From assembly GCA_007449985.2 (NCBI GenBank), contig VIIQ02000178.1:1-64000 (forward strand): a stretch of 64,000 bases of DNA, given 5' to 3'. The position numbers and the translations under genes are program-made. Numbering within the stretch: the first letter of the stretch is position 1; the number at the start of each line of letters is the position of its first letter. Source of the stretch: Desmodesmus armatus (lineage: Eukaryota; Chlorophyta; Chlorophyceae; Sphaeropleales; Scenedesmaceae). This document shows positions 12,408 through 24,600 of the stretch, in pieces. The notes under the pieces are model-generated. The model ran no database searches, was not told where the DNA came from, and worked only from the letters and a program-made list of their open reading frames with translations.

Positions 12408-15400
12408 ATGCTGAGTTCAATATTTGGTGTCGGGGCGTCATCGGGAGCGCTTTGTGGCAGCAGCTGGGCAGCGCTGAGGAGCCTGAGCAGGAGTTTCGCA
12501 TCACTGCCTGAGCATGCAGGTGGGTTGGGCCGTTGGCAGCACTTGATTGGGTCAGTTTTGAATAATATGGAAGTAACTGAATCATTGAGCACACCTATGG
12601 GAGGTGATCACATTGCCTCTTGCTTGGGGGGCCCTCCAGCAGTTGCAGTTGACAGTTGTGGAGTTGTATCTTTCATGGTGTCTGGAGTGGGGTGTGGTGC
12701 ACTTGACAGTTGTCTCAGTCTGCATGCTCGTGAACTCTGCTGTGCTTGATGTCCGCATGGCCATCACCAGGAGTAGCAGTTGCTGACGCACCTCCATGCT
12801 GTGCTGCATGATGAAGGTCACAACATGTGTAGCAGCGATGGTGCGCTTCCTGAATGTCAGCGACCCGCCCTGGCAACCTGGGCTACCCAACAGTTGCTCA
12901 GAAAGATTGATCGTGGTATCCACGGGCCCTCCCATACAACTCTCTGCTCTGCACACCTGCACAGCAAGCAAACTCACCTCTGTGACTCCGCCTTCCTGCA
13001 CACCTTCTGTTCCGTGTTGTGCATCCTCCCTCCCTCCCTCCTTCCCTGAGCAGCCACAGCAGCAGCAGCAGAGCCGGCCAGCCTGCGTCTGCCCCTCGGT
13101 GATGGTGCTGACGAGACGCTGCTGGTGTGCCTGCCTGAGCGGCCCTTCTCAGCCCTGGCCAAGCTGCCTGATGGCCTCGTCAACACACTGATGGGCCAAG
13201 CAGGTGGGGGTGCGGGTGTTGGCCATCAACGGGAAATGCAATCGGCCATCAGAGATGACTTCCTGATGGTGTGATGGTACAGAAGTTGGCAGGGATCACC
13301 GTGTCGAAGCACGGTTTTTGTGCTATGGCGCCATGTCAGCAATGCGCGAATTTTGCGCGGGGGCCAGGACTACACACAGTTACCTGCATAGCAGACATTG
13401 TTCGCCTCTGCGCAACGCGTGGCAGTCGCTTCAGCTGTCTCCCCCCCCCCTTCCCGTATGTCATCGATCCTGCAGGCGGGTCCACCCCCAAGCGCCTGGC
13501 TGTGCTGCGCCCCGCCTTCCTCCCCTTTGAGCAGCAGGCCCCCTCCCTGAGCGAGGTGGTGTCCCCCCTGGGCCCCGGGGCAGTGGCCCTGGCGGCCAGC
13601 ACGCAGCTGACCCCCAGCGGCTGCTGGTGGACGAGTACAGCCGGTCAGGGGGGAGCTACGTGCTGGAACAGCCTGCCACAGAGCTGTCAAAGTACCTGCA
13701 CAACAGGTGGGGTGTTTTGTTACTGTTGAAGCTGAATTACAGCATGAAAGCTGCAGTGTAGCAAAAGTGCATGGCTGTGGTGCAACACTGTGGACCTCAG
13801 GTCGACCACAGCACAGGAGCCATGCAAGCAACATGCCCCCACGTCCCCTGCCCCCCACACAGTGCATGGTCCTCTTGCCCTGCGATATCATCGACCTCAG
13901 CTCAATTGCAGCCTCCATGCAGACCATGCAAACTACAAGCTGTGAAGTTGCATCCCCCTCCTTCCCATAATCACCCCCCGCACCATCCACCCCTCACCCC
14001 GGCCCTACCCCAGGTCACTGCGTGTGGCGCTGGTGCCGTGTGTGTCTGAGGCCCTAGCAGCAGCGGGTGGGGGCCGTGAGGGTCTGCCCAACAGCGTGGC
14101 AGCAGCAGCACGCCTGCGCAGCCGTCAGAGCACCAACCACGTGCTGATGGTGGCGCCCACTGCCTTTGGCTTCAACGAGCAGGCTGCGCAGGACAACAGC
14201 TTCATGAATGCAGACACCACGCCGCAGAAGGGCAGCGGCCTCACGCGGCAGGTGGGCGAGGCTGTGTGTGTGTGTGTGTGTCAGCAGAAGAGAGGAACAT
14301 GTACTTCACATGCATGTTCACTAGGATCGGTCCTGCTAGGATCACCAAACACTGCGTGCGTGCGTTGGTGTCAACTCTTTGTCCCCCGCTATGCACAATG
14401 GCAAGATGCAACTCTTGTGTCAACACACAACCTTGTATGCCTCACACACATGTACCCCCCATGTCACCCCCCCTCCCCCAGGTGTGTGCCGAGTTTGCTG
14501 AGCTGCACCGGCAGCTGACCGACGTTGCTGGTGTGAAGGTCAGCCTGTTCCAGCACAGCCTGGCACACGGGACCCCCGACGCCTGCTTCCCTAACAACTG
14601 GTTCTCCACACACGCGGCCGACGAGGCTATTGGGGGTGTGAGGGCCAAGACGCTGGTGCTGTACCCCATGAAATGCCCTAACAGGGCGGCAGAGAGGCGC
14701 CCAGAGATTGTGCAGGTGAGCAGTGCTGCTGGTGCTGGTGGTGGGTGAGGCGGGGTTGTATCAACAGCGCTTTTGGGACTGTCGCACAACAGGGCGGCAG
14801 AGAGGCGCCCAGAGATTGTTCAGGTGGGAGGTGCTGGCGCTGGTGGTGGTGGTGGTTTGGGGGGGGGGTGAAGTGGGGGGGGTTGGGGGTGGGGGCGGTG
14901 GTGGATGTGGATTGTATCAACAGCACTTCGGGCATTGTTGCCCAACAGGGCATCAGAGAGGTGCCCAAAGAACTCAAATAGATGGCACTTGTACGGATGG
15001 GGTGGACCCCGCAACTAGTTAGTTGGTGGACGGGGGTAATGTGCGCTGTTTTGGGACATGCAGCGAATGCAGCGAAGCGTTTGCGATGTCAAGCTGCAGA
15101 TGATCTCGACACATAGCTGCTGCCCCGGCTGCATGTTGACCGGCACAACTGTCGCTGCTGCCGCCAGCCAGTTGCTGCTGCTGCCTGCGCTAGCACCCGC
15201 CACGCCCACACCGCTACCGGCCACGTCACCAAACATGGGACTGTGTGGCCGGTAGCGGTGTGGGAGTGGCGGGTGGTAGTGCAGGCAGCAGCAGCACTGG
15301 CGTGCTGGGTGGCAATGTTGCCGTCAGCTTTGTTCATTGTTGCAATCACTGCCCATAGTGAAACACTGCATTTCGTCACGCTGTGGTGTGGTGTGCTTCA

Positions 15401-16929
15401 TTGAGTGTGCTGTGCTGTGCCTGCGTGCTTTGGATTTTGCTCTTGCCTCCCCCCCCCCTCCCAGGTGCTGCATGCGTCTGGCTACAATCGTGTGATCGAT
15501 ATGACAGGGCATGAGAAGCATGACAAGAAGTACTTTGAGGGCACAGGTGGGTGCTGGTGTGAGCTTGGGCAGCTTGACACCACCTGTAACTACTGCTGTT
15601 CCCTGAACAGCTCATCTTGCCAGTGTGTGTCCTGTGGTCTCCGCATGACCTTGCATGCCCCTCCCCATTGCCATTGACTGCCCCCCTTTACTCCCAATGA
15701 TGATTGTGAACCTTGTTGTGCTGCAGGTGTGCTGGTGCTGGACCGTGTGAATGGGGTTGCGTACGTGGCATTGAGTGAGAGGGCTGACCAACAGCTGGCA
15801 GAGCAGTGGGTGAGTGTACTGCTGATGTGTTCACATAGAGGATGCATGAAGTACACATGCATGCGATGTTGGCATTCCTATAGGATCTATGGATGGCGTG
15901 TGTGCCTGTTGGCGGAGGTCGGTGGTCCAACCATGGAGCTGGTCTGCATTGCAGTCGTAAGGCTGTGCGGCCAATCTGCAGCAGGCACACAGCGTGTGAG
16001 TATGTGTTGAACATCTGGAGTACATGCGAGACACATGCAAGCAGTTGTTTGTCAGCAGCGAGGAGAATTCACCCCCCCCCCCTTGTTCTTTCCCCCTTGA
16101 CACCTCCTTAGGCACGCGTACACGTGTCGTCAGTCTTGTATGCCTTCCGGGCACCACATATGTTTTGGTGCACATGAACACCCTGCTCCCCCCCCCCCCT
16201 TTCAGGCGACGTCCATGGGCTACAAGGAGCTGGTGACCTTCAGCAGCTTTGACAAGCGCGGCAAGAGCGTGTACCACACCAACGTCATGATGGCGGTGGG
16301 CACTGACGTGGCGGTGGTGTGCGGGGAGAGCGTGACGGACGACAAGGAGAGGCAGCACCTGATGGTGAGCAGGGGCGGGGTTGACGTAGTGTCGGTGGTG
16401 GTGGTGAGAACGGGTGGGGTTTGAATATTGGTGCTGGTGCTAGGAGTTGGGAATGCAGCGGCACACTTGTCTTCGTGATGCTTGCACACACACCTCTCCC
16501 CTTTTTTTCCCATCTGTTTGTCATCACAGTGCATTCTGCTCGCTGTGCGCATGTGGACTGTCCCTGGCTACTTGCCCTATGCACACATTTAGGCACCTCT
16601 GTCACTTTCTCAACCGCCCTTTGCCGCCCCTCGTCTCCTTTCGTCCGCTGCTTCCTGCTGCTGCTGCGTCAGTCCTCGCTGCGCAAGACACATGCAGTGG
16701 TTGACATCAGCAGCGCCCAGATGGACGCCCTGTGTGGCAATGTGCTGGAGCTGCAGAGCGGCCTGGGCCTGCCAGTGCTGGCCATGTCCACACAGGCCTA
16801 CAACGCCTTCACACCAGACCAGCGGGCGCTGATGAGGCGACATGTGGCAGACCTGGTGCACGCACCCATCGACACCCTGGAGAGGGTGGGGGTGGCGGCG
16901 TGCGCTGCGCCCTTGGGGAGCTGTTTTGA
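12408..16929 (+). CDS. Arginine-deiminase-superfamily hydrolase (CtlX / eukaryotic DDAH-like), organelle-targeted, with two apparent frame breaks
   Basis: Exons: 12408-12519, 13054-13203, 13476-13706, 14014-14251, 14482-14715, 15465-15546, 15727-15809, 16206-16364, 16673-16929; about 515 residues if two lost bases are allowed. The N-terminus (MLSSIFGVG, then RSLSRSF) looks like a transit peptide, mitochondrial more than plastid. The core matches guanidino-group-modifying enzymes: VLMVAPTAFGFNEQAAQDN, FPNNWFSTH, TGHEKHDKKYFEGTG, VYHTNVMM with the catalytic His, and a C-terminal GGGGVRCALGE with the catalytic Cys. The family hydrolyses arginine, citrulline or methylarginine; the substrate here is unknown. 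Exon 3 must change frame near the C run 13611-13615 to match exon 4, and the Cys motif lies one frame off the upstream reading after the G run 16888-16892. Without the second correction the protein ends a few residues later with no Cys motif. Residues before the core are an unassigned N-terminal region. Confidence 0.85.
14680..14982 (+). repeat. Exon end plus donor, three decaying tandem copies
   Basis: The last ~36 bases of exon 14482-14715 with the donor (from AACAGGG at 14680) recur at 14788 with one change and a GT donor at 14824, and again, more diverged, at 14944 without a donor. Sequence following the donor (GTATCAACAGC) is repeated too. The first spacing is 108 bases, a multiple of three, but a TGA lies between. 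Confidence 0.85.
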
Positions 16930-18136
16930 GTGAGAGGCGGTCGTGGGAAGCCTTACTGAGGGTGCTGAAGTTGTTGGATGGCTTCTTGATGGTGTGAATG
17001 GAAGCTGTCAGGACTCTCTCGCTCGCTTCAGCGAGAGTTTTGACGGCTTTGAAGGGATGAGGAGGGTTGGTCAGTCCGCCGGCAGTTAATGGGCGGCAAG
17101 GTGCCAGCAGTGGCGCTGTTTGTGTGCGGCTGTTGGCCTGTGCCAGGGGAGGGAGGTGCTGCTGATATTTGATCAGTAGTGGGGAAGGAGCCTGCCGGCC
17201 CTATTCCATGTCCACCCTTGAGGACTTGAGGAAGGGGGGGAGGGCGTGCAGCGCGTGCATCTAGCTGAGGGGTTGAATGTGGTGAGACGTATCTGGAGTG
17301 GAGATGTCGGTCAGAGGGACCCTGTGTCCTGCCGCTTGTCACTTGTTTTGTTGTGTCGCCTTGCGCATGGCATCAAGCACACATGGCTTGTATGCCTGGC
17401 ATGCCACAAGGATTGCATGCCAGCCCCATTGTGTTGATATCAAACTTTGTTGATGCAGGGGAGCGCCATCTTGTGCTCTGTCCTGTGCTCTATCACAGCA
17501 GGCCGCCTTTGCTATTGCCTGATGTTGCATGCAAGTGGGCCAGTAACTGGACTTTGGCTGATTGAGTGCATGCACGATGCAGTGGGAATGTTGTGAAATG
17601 CGTGGTGGGTCTGACTGCCGCAACAACTGTCCAGCCTCAGCACAGACTCTGATAGCATGCACCAGTTCCGCAACCGGACAGTAAGCTCACTGAGCAACAT
17701 GCCAGTCTGGTTCCAAGGTTCTGCCACAAGGCAACAGCAGCTACAGCTTGTGGGTTATGTGCTTGTTGTTGCGTTGCGGACGTTTCGCCTGTCATTCAGT
17801 GCCTGGCAGTGCCTGTGGAGCCTTCGCACCAATGGCATCAAGACCTATGCCTAGAACCCCAATCGGTGCACACCTTCGGAAATGAACTCTGTTCCATCAT
17901 ATGCTGGTTTGGAGTTTGCAAGCCGTTTGTCGAGCAGAATCAGCGACGTCCTCCTCAGTGCACTTGAAGTCTGGTTGATCACGCAGCACTGCAACTCTTG
18001 TGTGTACGTCTTACTCAGCGCTTGGATTGTCCGTTGATTCCGTGTGCGATCCTTGCTCCGGCTCCACCTGTGCTGACGGAGACTCTGCCATCGCTTTTGT
18101 CTTGCAAGCAACCAGTAGGCAGCAGGAAGTATTTAC
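16930..18136. other. Intergenic: hydrolase 3' flank and phosphodiesterase upstream region
   Basis: No supported exon. The sequence is mixed-composition without long homopolymers except a short G run near 17236. An in-frame TAG at 18116-18118 sits seven codons before the chosen phosphodiesterase ATG. The right half should hold that gene's promoter and leader. Confidence 0.4.
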
Positions 18137-21100
18137 ATGGAAGATGGGAGGCTTATGAACGGGATAGACCCATCGTTGCTCGGGCCCGGAGGCCTGGTTC
18201 GCCAGGTGAGAGGATAGCAGCAGAGTGGTGCCCTAAGAGCAGAGTCAGCACAACACTATGGCCCCCAGGCAGCTGACTGGGTCGGATCATGCTTGGCAGG
18301 TGGCTGGTGTGCCTGTATGCAGTGATCCACAGCTGCAGCATCGCTCCCAGCACTGTGCAACATGCACACGCCAAGTGTTGCTGCTGCAGTGCTGCTGAAA
18401 GTGATTACTCCAGCTCCGGTTGCATGCTAGTTTTCGCAGCGCCCCTGGTCACTTGCACACCTGGCTTTTCTGTAACTGCTTTTGTGTTGGCAGGTCTATG
18501 ACTGGGACTTCAACGTGTTTGATGTGCACAAGCAGACAGGGGGCCGGCCGCTGTTTCATGTCACCATGGCGCTGCTGGAGGACCAGGGCCTCTTTGTGAG
18601 CAGCAGCAGGCGCTTGGGAGGGGGACAGAATGGCACCTGGGTCCAGCCAGCAGAATGTTGCCTGCACAGCAAAGGGGCAGAAGGCAACTGCATGGTTTTA
18701 TTGCACCTGCTGATTGGGGCAAAGCCCTGGGCAGCGCACCCAGCCCTCCAGAGGTTCCAGCACAAGCCAGATCAGAGGCATAGCCTCAGCAGCGGCATGG
18801 CCTTAGTGGCATGTGCGTGCCTTGCAGCCTGGGTTTTATCAGTGTACCGGCCAGAACCGTGTGCGCTCAGCAGCATCACTGTGTGGGCATGAGGGAAGAG
18901 GTGCTCACAGGCAAAACTGCACGTCCTGCAGGGCGGACTGGGAACATGCTCATGGCAGCAGCGTTGTTTCATGTACACGGTCGGCTGCAACCACACGCCT
19001 GCATCTGCCCATAGCAGCACGCAACTGACCGTGTCGCTCCTCCCTCTTCTGCCGCTGCCGCTGCTGCTTCTGCTGCTGCAGGACGGCTGGCTGCTGGACC
19101 GTGGTGTAGTTGAGAAGTACCTGACTGCAGTTGAGTCTGTGTACAAAGCCAACCCCTACCACAACAACACACATGCAGCGGACGTGACGCAGACAGCAGG
19201 CGTGATCATGCAGGCTCTGGACCAGCACCTGCGCACCCCACCTGCTGCAGGATCAGCAGCAGCAGGCAACTGCAGCAGCCCCACGCGTACGTGCGGCTGC
19301 TGCTTCAATTGCAACAGCAGCAGCAACTCCGCAGCAGCGGGGGCCAGCAGCAGCAGCACAGCGGGAGCAGCAGCAGGCGGGGCTGGCAGCAGCCCCAGCA
19401 GCAGCGCCCACAACAACAGCAACAACGGTAGCGCCAGCAGCAGCGGTGGTGGTCTGAGCAAGCTTGAGCGGTTTGCGGTGATCATTGCGTCTGCAGTGCA
19501 TGACCTGGGTCACCCAGGGGTGAACAACCTGTTCCTGGTGAGCAGTGGGGCGGCAGACAGGGCAGAGGCAAAGCAGCTGCAGAGATGCTGCTTGATGCAC
19601 AGAGGGTGCAGTTAGTAAGCTGCAGCCCGCTATTTGTCGCATACATTGTTGCATTGTGCAGCTGGCTCCACTGAGGGAGTGTGACGGCCACCCGTGGTCT
19701 CCCACCCTTGACCTATGCATAGCTGGCAGCAGGCTCGCTAAGCGCTAGTGAACAAACAAACAATGCGCAGGATGCACAAGCATTCACAGCAGTGATTGTT
19801 GCATGAACCCCCCCCCCCCCACCCCACCCCCACCCACCCACTACGCCGTGTGTGTTTTTGTGCTGGCGCGCAGGTCCGCACGCGTGCGCCTCCTGCCGTG
19901 ACGTACAACGACCGCAGTGTGAATGAGAACATGCACGCCAGCCTGGCCTTCAAGTATGCGCTGGAGGACCCGGCGCTCAACATATTCGCAAACTTCAGCA
20001 CAGAGGAGTACGAGCTGGTGAGGGGGGCAGGGAGCTGGTTGGGCCAGAGAGAGGGAGAGGGGCAAAGGCGGAAGACGGCGGCCAAAGGGAGGCATGGGTT
20101 GGAGCACCGTGGGTTGTGTGTAGGGATAACTTCAGAGCGCAACTGCAGCTGCAGCAGCGTGCTGGCTACATGTAATAGGCCCTTAACCACTGCATGCTGC
20201 CTTGGTATCGACGCCTCTCCCTGCATCTCACCCCCCCCCCTCTGCTCTCCAGGCGCGCAAGTATGTGTTGGAGATGGTGCTGTCCACCGACATGGACGTT
20301 CACTTCACCCTGCTGAAGCGCTTTGAGGACGCCCTGTCAGCCGCCCCTGACGTGCGGCAGTGGTCCAGCACTGAGCAGCGCAGCCTGCTGTTCCAGATGC
20401 TGGTGCACCTGGCAGACCTGGCCAACCCCAGCAGGCCCTGGCCCCTGGCACTCAAGTGGGCAGAGTGGGTCGTCACAGAGTTCCTCAGCCAGGTGACACG
20501 AGGGTGTAGTTTGGGGGAGGGGTTAGAAGGGGGTGACAGGTTTTCTTTGTGGGGTGGGGTGGGGGGTGGGCAGTGACATTGCATGTGGATGTGGGCTGTT
20601 GGCAGAGTGGGTTTGGCGCAAAGTTCCTGAGCAGGGGGGTGGGAGGGGGTGGAAGGGGGCACAGTGAGCTTGAGTGGAGGTGGACTGGTGGACAGACTGG
20701 GTCGGCGCGGGGGGGGGGGGAGAAGGGGGCAACAGTGAGCTTGAGAGATGCTGCTTAGGGGTTGATCAGGCAGCAGTTGCTGTAGCAGCTTTGTGGGCAG
20801 ACAGCTCACCAGCTGGGGTCAGGCCTGGCCCACAGCCACGACCCCTGGCTGATTGCAACCACTGCACAGAACCCTGCGCCCTGCAGGCGCAACACTGTGG
20901 AGTCGATCTGGCTGCGAGGACCTTAGTTGAATGTGTGCTGCTGCTCCTGCTGCTGCTCTGTCAACTTCATCCCTCCCCCTCTGTCAACATCCCTTCAGGG
21001 TGAGAAGGAGGCTGCTGCAGGCATACCTATCAGTCCCCCCTGTGACGCGTCCAAGGTGTGCATGCCTGCCGCCCAGCTGTTCTTCATCGAGCGCTTCATG

Positions 21101-21652
21101 GCCCCAACGCTGGACGCCTTCAGGAGCAGCGCACCAGCCTTCCATGCCATGGCAGCAGCATGGCTGGCTGACACACAGGTGCGGGGCACGTGGATGGGTA
21201 TGGGTTCAGCGGCGAGGAAAGATGCAATGAAGAGGGAGGAGTGTGCAAATGCCATGCGTATGGTTATCACTTCGTCCTAGATCGCTTCTGTCGGCCCCTT
21301 CCAGTCTTTCTCGTGTCCCTTGCTCCATTTCCCCACCTGTCCCACTGCGCTGATCCCAGCTTTCCTGCTCACCTGTGCTGCTGCCTCTGTCCGCGCCCTG
21401 CAGGCCAAGTGGTGTGTGTTCAAGGAGGCGGGTGTCAAGTTCCCCCTGCGGGGCTACCCCAGCTGCCATCGCCCCCACCAGACCAGCCCCGCCTGCCAAC
21501 AACACTCCCCAGCAGTGGCTGCAGCGTCTGCTGCGGACAGGCCTGCAAGCCGGCACCAGCACAGCAGTGTAAGCTGCCAGGCGAGCAGCAGCAGCACCAG
21601 CCGCCGACACTGCAGCAGCCGCAGGCGCGGCAGCAAGCAGCGCAGGCTGTGA
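18137..21652 (+). CDS. Class I 3',5'-cyclic nucleotide phosphodiesterase (HD-type catalytic domain)
   Basis: Exons 18137-18205, 18494-18595, 19082-19537, 19874-20017, 20253-20492, 20999-21178, 21404-21652, all in phase 0, give about 479 residues. It hydrolyses cAMP and/or cGMP to the 5'-monophosphate using two metal ions. Family motifs in order: WDFNVF (about residue 27), PYHNNTHAADV with the proton-donor His84 and metal ligand His88, HDLGHPGVNN (His197, Asp198), YNDRSV, HLADLANP (Asp312), and a conserved-type Gln363 before FFIERF. Oddities: a roughly 70-residue Ser/Ala/Asn/Cys low-complexity insertion between the first metal His and the HD pair; ENMH where most relatives have ENHH; and almost no N-terminal regulatory domain, since catalysis-domain sequence starts by residue 24. 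The ATG is preceded by an in-frame TAG, though further upstream exons cannot be excluded. The tail after the catalytic core is Ser/Arg/Cys-rich. Nucleotide specificity cannot be read. Confidence 0.9.
20458..20640 (+). repeat. Diverged copy of exon end plus donor in a phosphodiesterase intron
   Basis: The exon end GGCAGAGTGGGT...GAGTTCCTCAGC at 20459-20492 recurs in diverged form at 20601-20635 (GGCAGAGTGGGT...AAGTTCCTGAGC), 142 bases downstream. A second intronic pair (CAGTGAGCTTGAG at about 20661 and 20732) follows. Confidence 0.65.
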
Positions 21653-24600
21653 GCTAGAGCGCCCCTGCTGCAGCGCACACGCTTGCGGCAGCAGCATCAG
21701 GAAGGTGGCAAAAAGGAGTTGCAGTGCCAGCCACATGTTGATGCAGTGAGAGCAGCAGTCTTCCTGAGCCTGGCGTTGTGATGCTGCGGCTGGCGGTTCA
21801 GCTGTGGCTTCTTTGGCTGATGCTGCAGCACAGGTTGATTGCAGCAGTGTGGTCTCCTGTTGCTGTTGTTGCTGACTCTTTGGCCTTGGACCTGGAATGG
21901 GTTGGTGTGCATCGAGTCGCGGATAAGCTCCTCGTTGTTGATGCAGCATGGTGCTTGGTGTTGCAAGCTGCTGCTGCAGCAGCCGACAGCCAACAGCAGC
22001 GGCAGCAGCATGTGCCAGCTACAGCACTGCTCATGGCTATGTCTTGCACTTTCACAGGCACAAGCCCTGGCGCCGCTGCAGCTGTCTGTCTGTCTGTTGT
22101 TGAAACACATGTTATGGAGGGGCACGGGGGCTGTTGTCACAACCGCACTGTCGCAGGACTTGTTATTTCACCTATATGTTTGTGCCTGGCACTATGCAGC
22201 AGCAGCAGCAACCCATGTCCATCCCCCACCTACCTGTACCGCGCTGTGCTGGTGCTGGTGTGGCATGTTGGTCTTGATAGACAGTTTGGCTGCCGTTCCG
22301 GCTGCACTATCGTACATGCTGCTGCTGCTGTCGAAGGGCTAACATGGTTTGCATGACTTGTTATGTGTGTGTGCATCTGGCGCAGCATGTTTGCTGCTGC
22401 TGCCACAATGGAGGCTGTGGGTGGTGGTGGGGCCTGTCAGCATAACCCTGCCGCCAAGGCTGTTGGCTGCCATGTGTCGGGCAGGAGCTCCCTCTGCATA
22501 GCATGCGACGTGGGAAGGGGGGCGTTTGTAAGGTCCATTCAAGCCTGCGCTACTGTTGTTGCGAAGGGCGCGGCCTGGCGGTGGCCCGCTTTGAATACCA
22601 TCTTGTGTCCAATCGTGTCTGTTGAAGTGTTGTTGAGCGGAAGCCGTATTCTGTTGCGTGTCAGGTGTTGTGGCAGTGATCCTGGAGTGTATGGTGTCAC
22701 ACCATTTACCCACTGTGGGTAGATTCCAGGAGTGGGCTGTTGTAGGCATGCCCTGGCCCTCTCCACAATGTCCAGGGGGCGGGTCGTTGCTGCGAAGAGC
22801 AGCACACCTGCCCCTGCTGCGTGGTGGCTTGTGATGCTGCTGCTTGGGAGCTTGGTTGTCCTGTGATGCTGTGTTGCTGGGGTGAGCAGGGGTGGCTGCA
22901 TGTCACTCTACAAGCACGGGGACGGCAGCGTGCTGTGCTGCTGCTGCTGGTGGGGTTGAGGGATGCAGTACAGCCTCCGGACATTGCACCCATGGCAATC
23001 TGTCGGTGGGCGGCACTCAGCGCGTGGGCGACTGTCGGTCAGGGGGCTGGGTATTGCCTCTGTGCCCTCGTGCGCAGGGGCTCCACTTTGACCACCCTGT
23101 ACTAGGGTGGACCCAGCATTTGTTATGGCTGCGTCATGCATAGTGTGTTGCTGCTTGCAGACGTATTGTTTAGAGTATTGCTACCATGTGCGTTGCGTGC
23201 CGACCTTATTGCGCTATCGCATAACTTGTGCAACTCCCCCCCCCCCCCCCGTTTCGTCGTTCTGGGGCTAGCCGGGTTTGGGTTGGCCTGGATTCAACCG
23301 GGCGAGCACTTTGACTTGGCTCATGTGTGTGTCACTGCATGTGCTGCTACCGTGCAGCAGTGGCACTGCGGCCTACTGGCGCAACTTGACGGTCAGACGC
23401 TGCAGCCTGTCCTCTTGTTGTTTTGACTGGCCTGGGGGCTGTGGGTGTGCTTGTGCGCTGTGAGTCAGGCCTCGCCCTCAGTTGGCGGAAATGACTCCAA
23501 AAATGGCTCTCTGTCACTGCCGATCCAACAAGCTTTGCACATGGCTGCTGCTCCTGCTGATGTTGGTTGGCTGGATGACGGAGGGGGTCTTGTGCGCTTC
23601 TTCACCACAGGGGGGCTCTCTTGCCACCTGTAAAGGGTGCTGTCTGTATGGACACGTTTTCTTGTTGCTGTGTGTGTGGCCCGTCTGCACTGTTGTTGCG
23701 TGTTGCGTGTGGGTGTAGGCTGTTTGCAGGAGATGTCAGCAGACTGACTGGCATGCAGTCCTGTAGGACGCAGACACCCCAGTATGTTGATCTGCCGGTC
23801 AGCAGCTGTGACTTGTGTTTTGGTGGTGTTGGACGCTATCGGTGGTGTGAGATGCGGTCTGATTTGAATGACCTGGTAACCCCCGTCAGGGGCGGGCTTG
23901 ACCCCAACCTGCTGGTGACCCTTACCAGCAGCACTAGCACTTGTTCTTCTACCTTGGAGGCGGCACTGGTCATTACTACAATGACAGGATAGTACTCTCC
24001 TGGCTGTCTCGATTGCGTCACCGGCGTGTGTGGGTGCTGGGGTGCTTCTCAAGATGCACTATGTTGGGCCATGCTGACAGGCTGTCACGGCGGCTTGGGG
24101 GGATGTTGTGCTTTCCTGCATGCATGGCGGGCGTTCTATATGCCGCTGGTGCATGCGCTTGGTGGTCACAGCGTCAGGACTGGTTTGGTTCACCTGGCAG
24201 GCCAGCCCTCAGCTCTCATAGGGGTCTGTTGCACACCGCAGTGACGGCCATATCAGGGTTTGCTGTTGTAAGTAAGCACTACCACATATGTACATGGCCA
24301 GCTGTGCTTGTACAACACATGCACTTGTGTGGGCAGTGGTGTGTTTGAGCTGGGGGCCAAGGGACGTGGGTGGTATGCATTGGGTGGGTGTTGCCTGCAA
24401 AGGCGGCATGTGCTGATGTGGACCTGGGGCTTTCCTGCATGGAGGGTGTTTTACATGCGTGCGCGTGTGCGTGTGTTGGTAGTATGTTGCACTGCATATG
24501 CAAGGGGTTTGGAGTCAGCAGGGCGGTCTATGAACTATTGTTGTGTCTGTAGGGCCTTACGTGGTGCACCCGTGCTGTGGTAACGCGCCAGCTCACCCTG

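Noticed and set aside
21206..21949. 247-codon minus-strand frame
   Set aside because: It mostly mirrors the last phosphodiesterase exon and the low-complexity sequence after it.
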